Below, piece after piece: positions 59,689-64,000 of a stretch of 64,000 bases of DNA; position 1 is the stretch's first letter, and each line of letters opens with the position of its first letter. The position numbers and the translations under genes are program-made. The stretch spans positions 1 through 64,000 of the forward strand of contig NZ_ACLR01000214.1 of NCBI RefSeq assembly GCF_000174775.1. Direction: 5' to 3'. Source of the stretch: Porphyromonas uenonis 60-3. Its GTDB lineage: Bacteria > Bacteroidota > Bacteroidia > Bacteroidales > Porphyromonadaceae. The notes beneath the pieces are model-generated. The model was not told where the DNA came from. It did not search any database and was given only the letters and a program-made list of their open reading frames with translations.

Positions 59689-61713
59689 TCACGAAATGAC
59701 CACCCGCTGACCGCTAAACTGTCCCAGCATCTTACGTATCTCCTGCCATGTAGACAGCTCCTGAAGGAGTGGCTGATAGCTCTCGTAGTCTGCCTCTGGG
59801 TGCTCCTGCTGTAGCGTCTGAATCTGCTGCGAAATCTGCTGACAGCGCTCCTCAGCGTACGCTAACTTATAGGTGTATAGCACCTTAAAGGTCATCTCCT
59901 GCACCCATTCGTCAGGCACTTTCTCATTCTCATCATCAGGCATCTGTAGCTCTTCGCGGGCCTTGCGAGAGAGGCGGTAGGGAGTCGCGTAGAGATCCAC
60001 CGCCAGCGCTGACACCTGCGGGATCTCCGAGTTACAGAGGAAGGAACCACACGTACGCTCCGACTCGCCTCCCGACACGTCGAGCTCCTCCAGCATCATC
60101 TTATTACTATCGTTGAGAATGCGCTTGACCAGCGGGTGCTCGATGACTATATCATCCTGCTTGAGCTCCTGATAGACAAAGTTGGCCACAGAGACCCGTA
60201 TCACCGTAGGCTCTGCACTCTCGTCTGCCTCCTCGTCCTGCACGGATATCTTGAGCATACGTTCCCCGTAGCGCACCACTAGGCGGATCAAGTCCAGTGC
60301 CTCGTTGCTCATCGGTGCATCTAGAGGCGAAACCTCCTGCGGGGTCTCCTCGGGGGCGCTCTCCTCAGGTGTTGCTGCCTCTGGCGGGGCATACTGATAG
60401 ACCCGTCCACGGCTAAAGCGCTCCTGCTTGATCTGCTGCAAGAGTAGATCCTCCGCCACGCCATACATCTGAGACATCTGCTGAATGTAGACAATCCGCT
60501 CAAGGCTGTCGGGGATCGTAGCAATGCTCTGCAAGATGTCTCGCATCAGTTGCGTCTTAAGCTGTGGATCTTGCGCCATCTGCGGAGCATAGAGCTGAGA
60601 CTTGAAGGTTAGGAAGTCCTGCTGATGCGCTGCAAAGTACTCCTCCACCTCAGCGCGACTACGCTTAGAGACAAATTCGTCGGGATCCTCGCCATCGGGT
60701 AGCACTAAGAGCTTGATCTGCATCCCCTCAGCGAGGAGCATATCGACCGAGCGCAGCGCAGCCTTGACACCCGCCTCATCACCGTCAAAGAGCACCAGCA
60801 CATTGCGCGAGAAGCGTCGCAAGAGTTGTATCTGACTCTCCGTAAGCGCCGTGCCAGACGTCGCCACCACATTCTCTATCCCCACTTGGTGCATGGCGAT
60901 CACATCGAGATAACCCTCGACGATGATACCTTGATCCCGTTGTGCTATGGCGCGCTTAGCCTGATAGAGGCCGTATAGCTCACGGCTCTTGTCGTAGATG
61001 AAGCTCTCGGGCGAATTGATATACTTGGCGATCTTGTCCGCCTTACGCATCGTGCGCCCTCCGAAGCCGACGACACGCCCCCCCACATTATATATGGGGA
61101 ATATAACGCGCTCGTGATAGCGGTCGGCACTCGGGCGGCCCTCGCTCGGAGCGTAGAGCAGGCCCGTCGCCACAAAGCTCTCCATGTCATAGCCATGCTC
61201 CTCGACATACTTCGCCAGCGCACGTCGATCACTCGGCGAGTAGCCCAGCCCAAAGGTCTGTATCGCCTCCGACCGCACCCCACGTTGCGTAAAGTAGGGC
61301 AAGGCTACGTCCAGACCCTCCTCCTGGCTGAGGAGCTGCTCGGTAAAGAACTTCGCTGCCACCTCATTAGCAAGGTAAAGCGCCTCACGCTCATTCTGTC
61401 GCTGCTGCTCCTCCTCAGTCATCTCCCGCTCAGGCACGGGGATATTGTACTTCTGAGCGAGGTAGCGTAGCGCATCAACGAAGGAGCAGTTCTGTATCTT
61501 CATGATGAAGGAGACAGGCGTACCACCAGCACCGCAGGCGAAGCACTTGCAGATATTCTTGGACGGAGTAACGATAAAGGAGGGGTGACGATCCTTGTGA
61601 AATGGGCACAACCCCACAAAGCCCGACCCCTTGCGCCGTAGCTGCACAAAGTCAGACACCACATCCTCAATGCGTGCCGTATCTATGATCAGTTGCTTCG
61701 TTTGCTCGTCCAT
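59689..61713 (-). CDS. dnaG: DNA primase DnaG
   Basis: Makes RNA primers for replication. The zinc-binding domain has Cys36, His39, Cys57 and Cys60. The TOPRIM core contains IIVEGYLDVIAMHQ (about 268-281), followed by LFDGDEAGVKA and LPDGEDPDEF. The C-terminal helicase-binding part is long, giving 674 aa. A -7 element lies about 25 bases upstream. holB follows on the same strand. Confidence 0.96.
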   Translation of the reverse strand: MDEQTKQLIIDTARIEDVVSDFVQLRRKGSGFVGLCPFHKDRHPSFIVTPSKNICKCFACGAGGTPVSFIMKIQNCSFVDALRYLAQKYNIPVPEREMTEEEQQRQNEREALYLANEVAAKFFTEQLLSQEEGLDVALPYFTQRGVRSEAIQTFGLGYSPSDRRALAKYVEEHGYDMESFVATGLLYAPSEGRPSADRYHERVIFPIYNVGGRVVGFGGRTMRKADKIAKYINSPESFIYDKSRELYGLYQAKRAIAQRDQGIIVEGYLDVIAMHQVGIENVVATSGTALTESQIQLLRRFSRNVLVLFDGDEAGVKAALRSVDMLLAEGMQIKLLVLPDGEDPDEFVSKRSRAEVEEYFAAHQQDFLTFKSQLYAPQMAQDPQLKTQLMRDILQSIATIPDSLERIVYIQQMSQMYGVAEDLLLQQIKQERFSRGRVYQYAPPEAATPEESAPEETPQEVSPLDAPMSNEALDLIRLVVRYGERMLKISVQDEEADESAEPTVIRVSVANFVYQELKQDDIVIEHPLVKRILNDSNKMMLEELDVSGGESERTCGSFLCNSEIPQVSALAVDLYATPYRLSRKAREELQMPDDENEKVPDEWVQEMTFKVLYTYKLAYAEERCQQISQQIQTLQQEHPEADYESYQPLLQELSTWQEIRKMLGQFSGQRVVIS

Positions 61714-61737
61714 CTTCCGTCTACTTCACTCGCTCTG

Positions 61738-61745
61738 CAAATGTA
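61738..61745 (-). promoter_or_regulatory. -7 element for dnaG
   Basis: CAAATGTA on the plus strand is TACATTTG on the minus strand, 25 bases upstream of dnaG. The same octamer precedes radA. Confidence 0.6.
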
Positions 61746-61826
61746 CTCATTTCACGTCAAAGCCTCCACCCTCACTAACTACCTTAGTAGCAGATCTGCG
61801 GTAAAACTTGGGTAAGGTATAGAACA

Positions 61827-61860
61827 AGGGCTGACTCCTCTCAAAAGAGAAGTTAGCCCT
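61827..61860 (-). terminator. terminator of the lipoprotein gene at 61889
   Basis: AGGGCTGACTCCTCTC at 61827-61842 pairs with GAGAAGTTAGCCCT at 61847-61860 with small mismatches around AAAA. It lies 28 bases after the stop and is followed on the minus strand by TGTTCT. Confidence 0.75.
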
Positions 61861-61888
61861 CTTTAGAACGACTTTTCGATCCGTGCGT

Positions 61889-62740
61889 CTACTGCTGAAT
61901 GTCTAGTTGTAGCGTGACTGGCAGGTCGAAGGTCTCTTTGAACGGTTTGATATCATCCCGAATCTCCATATATTGATCCCAGGAAGCATTCTTATTCTTG
62001 AGGATAGCTCCCTTATCGATGAACTTCATACGGATAGTAATTGTAGGCTTACCACCATCTATCACCTCCGTTGGTAGTCGGTCAATAATGAGCGTAGGCT
62101 TGCCCGTCTCAAACACTTTAAGGTTAGCCCACGCCTCCTTGTCGTTAGCTCGTATGAGATGCTCGGTGGTATAGGGACCTTTGTAGCCGTTCTCTATGAA
62201 CTCCATAAGGGAGGGAAAGCCAAAGAGAATAATTGGGGTTAGGTCACTTCCGACAGGATAGTCTGCACCAAAGCTGGCATTATTACTCACGATGGATATA
62301 TCTTGAAACTCCCAGTAGAGAGCCCGATCAGGGATATAATACTTGGTGTACTTCTTCTTAAAATATAGATCTTCACGCTGAACGACAGGGATGCGACGAT
62401 AATAAGCCGTATCCCCGATCTCTTTACCAAAAAACCAGCCATTGTCCGTATTCACTCCTGTGAGGGTAAGATAGTCGACATTGCGAATTTGACCATCCAC
62501 TACCCGACACTTGAAGGTGCGTGGTCTCAACGCCTCTGCCTCTGTCAGCGTGTCTAAACGACTCCTAGATTGGTATTCGTTTACAGACAAATAGCGTGGG
62601 GATAAAGTCTCAAAAACAAAGTTCTTGCAACTGACCTCGCTCTTGGGCATATAGCAACTAGCTAGCAAAAGTAGAAGCGAAGCCACTAGGCAAGACAGCT
62701 TTGCTAAGCCCTTACAGTAAAAAAAACCACACTGCTTCAT
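61889..62740 (-). CDS. lipoprotein of unknown function
   Basis: The lipoprotein signal ends LLASC (about 24-28). The remaining 255 residues form a beta-rich domain (KCRVVDGQIRNVDYLTLTG, DLTPIILFGFPSLMEFIENGY) that resembles uncharacterised DUF-type lipoproteins of Bacteroidales, but I cannot name it. Length is 283 aa. It has its own -7 element, about 35 bases upstream, and terminator, so it is a single-gene unit. Its composition is more A/T-rich than the neighbouring replication genes. Confidence 0.75.
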   Translation of the reverse strand: MKQCGFFYCKGLAKLSCLVASLLLLLASCYMPKSEVSCKNFVFETLSPRYLSVNEYQSRSRLDTLTEAEALRPRTFKCRVVDGQIRNVDYLTLTGVNTDNGWFFGKEIGDTAYYRRIPVVQREDLYFKKKYTKYYIPDRALYWEFQDISIVSNNASFGADYPVGSDLTPIILFGFPSLMEFIENGYKGPYTTEHLIRANDKEAWANLKVFETGKPTLIIDRLPTEVIDGGKPTITIRMKFIDKGAILKNKNASWDQYMEIRDDIKPFKETFDLPVTLQLDIQQ

Positions 62741-62775
62741 TTTATCAGGTTTTTAGTTGTTAACACTTGCGCTGG

Positions 62776-62783
62776 CAAAGGTA
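62776..62783 (-). promoter_or_regulatory. -7 element for the lipoprotein gene at 61889
   Basis: CAAAGGTA on the plus strand is TACCTTTG on the minus strand, 36 bases upstream of the start at 62740. Confidence 0.6.
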
Positions 62784-62828
62784 ATAAATAACCGACTCCC
62801 CGTACTCATTTCGGGCCTCCCCAATAGG

Positions 62829-63158
62829 GGTGACGCATTATATATAGTTATTGCTGCCCAGTGAAAGCTTTTTGAGGGGGCATCAGGTAGATCGTTCTGC
62901 AGAAATGAGCTAACTATCAGTACCACTTGGGTGAAACTAAAGTTTCCCAGGCATGAAACTAAAGTTTCCTAAGTATGAAACTAGAGTTTCCTAGGCATGA
63001 AACTAGAGTTTTCTAGGTATGAAACTAGAGTTTCCTACGAAGAAAACTGTAGTTTGGTCGAAGTCGAGTAGTCGGACAGCAATACTATATAATGAATTCA
63101 TCCAAGTCTCGCTTGTCGCTAATGTGTGGCTCCTAACGGAGCAATTGCGTCAGACCTG
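62829..63158. mobile_element. family B MITE, copy 2, with five 22-bp units
   Basis: Near-identical to copy 1 at 3013-3329 outside the array. The left end GGTGACGCATTATATATAG and right end CAATTGCGTCAGACCTG are decayed versions of the perfect repeats of copy 1, the right end having lost a few bases. Inside, 62933-63042 holds exactly five 22-bp units against four in copy 1. About 70 bases separate it from family A copy 7. Confidence 0.85.
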
Positions 63159-63229
63159 ACCTCCCCAATTCTTCAAAATAGATCCAACTTGCAGGAATGG
63201 AGAGATGTAACAACTTCTGTAGCATCTAC

Positions 63230-63450
63230 GCATAGGAAATCTCAAATTTCGCCGTGGAGATCTTTGATTATCCAGCGAGAAAAGGAGAAATTCTTCGGAA
63301 CTTTGATTTCTTTCTTCCGAAGTTTCATTTCATTCTTCCGAACTTTTATTTCCCGGTTCCGTGGAGAATTTTCGTTTGCTCCGTGGAGATTTCCGATTTC
63401 CTCGGGAGAGATTGCCATCAGCAGAGATCTAGGATTGGCTATAAAGTGAG
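63230..63450 (-). repeat. family A array, copy 7
   Basis: Reverse-complement orientation. The core (about 63292-63362) has the subtype-II sequence shared with copy 1. The right end (CTATAAAGTGAG) is the inverted counterpart of the CTCACTTTATGGC left end of copies 2 and 3. Outer units show CTCCGTGGAGATT at 22-bp spacing. Bases 63451-63586 hold nothing I recognise. Confidence 0.87.
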
Positions 63451-63586
63451 TTTGTGCAAGGGTATGAGCACCCTCTGTAGCACTACTACTCCAAAGCTAC
63501 TACTAGAGCAGGTTATAGAGCTATCAAACATCACTGAAAACGTCAAATTGTTTGGACAAAAGTTGTGCCGTGTCGCTGTTTTTTTA

Positions 63587-63594
63587 TACCTTTG
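63587..63594 (+). promoter_or_regulatory. -7 element for the outer-membrane protein gene
   Basis: TACCTTTG with TTG at 63563-63565 upstream at a spacing of 21 bases. The gene starts 134 bases downstream. Confidence 0.6.
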
Positions 63595-63728
63595 GCGATA
63601 GGATAGGTGATCTACTTCCCCGTTCAGACACTTTTGAGAGACATTTGCCTCGCTTTTTGGAGGGATTAGGGTTACCATATTCCTACACCAATCACTTAGC
63701 ATTATCAATCAACTTAATAGTTCAACCT

Positions 63729-64000
63729 ATGAATAAAAAGATCCTATTACTATGTACGGCTCTTGTAGCTCTTCTGAGCTTCAACGTAGCCAAGGCACAG
63801 GTCAAGGATGCTAGCGTCACCGTCGGTGGTGGCGTCGAGTATCAGTTCCTCGACAAAGCCCTCAACATCGATAACGCCATGTTTTGGGGCGTACGCGCAG
63901 GCTTCGGCTTTGGTCCTATCGTAGAGCTACGCGGTGTCTATGACCGCTCTTTCGGCATCAACTCTAAGCTCAATGGCGGACAGTGGAACATTGATCCCGT
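63729..64000 (+). CDS. outer-membrane beta-barrel protein (partial, runs off the window)
   Basis: The first 90 residues are visible. A signal peptide (MNKKILLLCTALVALLSFNVAKAQ) is followed by VTVGGGVEYQFLDKAL and WGVRAGFGFGPIVELRGVYDRSF, alternating strands typical of an outer-membrane barrel. It could be an OmpA-like protein with a downstream peptidoglycan-binding domain, but that part lies outside the window. The promoter at 63587 leaves a leader of about 125 bases, common for abundant membrane proteins. Confidence 0.8.
   Translation, partial: MNKKILLLCTALVALLSFNVAKAQVKDASVTVGGGVEYQFLDKALNIDNAMFWGVRAGFGFGPIVELRGVYDRSFGINSKLNGGQWNIDP

Noticed and set aside
63439-63708. 89-residue minus-strand frame
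   Set aside because: It overlaps the promoter and leader of the outer-membrane protein gene on the opposite strand, and its sequence has no recognisable features.

Overview
The window looks like a chromosomal segment of a Porphyromonas-like member of the Bacteroidales. Evidence: a group-1 sigma factor of the short Bacteroidetes RpoD type, many starts preceded by the Bacteroidetes -7 element TAnnTTTG, GldH, type IX secretion (T9SS) C-terminal domains, C10 and S1-type secreted proteases, a DPP IV close in length to the P. gingivalis enzyme, and amino-acid-fermenter style acetate metabolism. Genus is an inference; no marker gene was compared against a database.

Layout. 144-2916: dgt and radA (minus). 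3013-3329: a MITE with an internal minisatellite. 3492-6006: ksgA and an alkaline phosphatase. 6039-12705: EamA transporter, rpoD, PBP1A and class III fructose-bisphosphatase (minus). 13114-21250: a minus-strand operon of porin, imelysin, two di-heme lipoproteins and the CcsBA haem-attachment protein. 21999-24238: pta-ackA. 24336-26655: a DUF2284 protein and an AMP-forming acyl ligase. 27194-32555: a lipoprotein and two secreted proteins, one a trypsin-fold protease. 33154-33229: tRNA-Pro(CGG), followed by a long terminator-like hairpin. 33440-36294: yitT-type gene, ricT-like gene and gldH. 36387-41294: divergent T9SS cargo genes including a C10 protease. 41820-46987: murI, META lipoprotein, dppIV, lipA and a lipoprotein. 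47485-54696: a complete phosphate operon pstSCAB-phoU-phoB-phoR (minus) with a candidate Pho box. 55362-56023: rpmB-rpmG-DUF4295. 56268-61713: nitroreductase, ribE, acyltransferase, holB and dnaG. 61889 to the end: a lipoprotein, repeats and the start of an outer-membrane barrel gene.

The least ordinary part lies between the genes. Nearly every larger intergenic gap carries a member of a repeat superfamily built from 21-22 bp units whose GGA/TCC half-sites recur every two helical turns. Seven copies (family A) share a core of about 70 bp, identical in four copies although their flanks have diverged. Two copies (family B) are inverted-repeat MITEs holding 4 and 5 perfect 22-bp units. A free-standing array of exactly five 22-bp units lies at 21658-21767. 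In two family A copies the outer units have become intrinsic terminators. A second dispersed signature, degenerate TCTAAyyTC tracts, sits at gene edges and supplies two stop codons.

How genes work together: CcsBA is well placed to attach haem to the CxxCH motifs of the two di-heme lipoproteins encoded just upstream, with imelysin and a porin, suggesting an iron- or redox-related envelope module. The protease and DPP IV genes fit a peptide-fermenting lifestyle whose acetyl-CoA ends in ATP through Pta-AckA.
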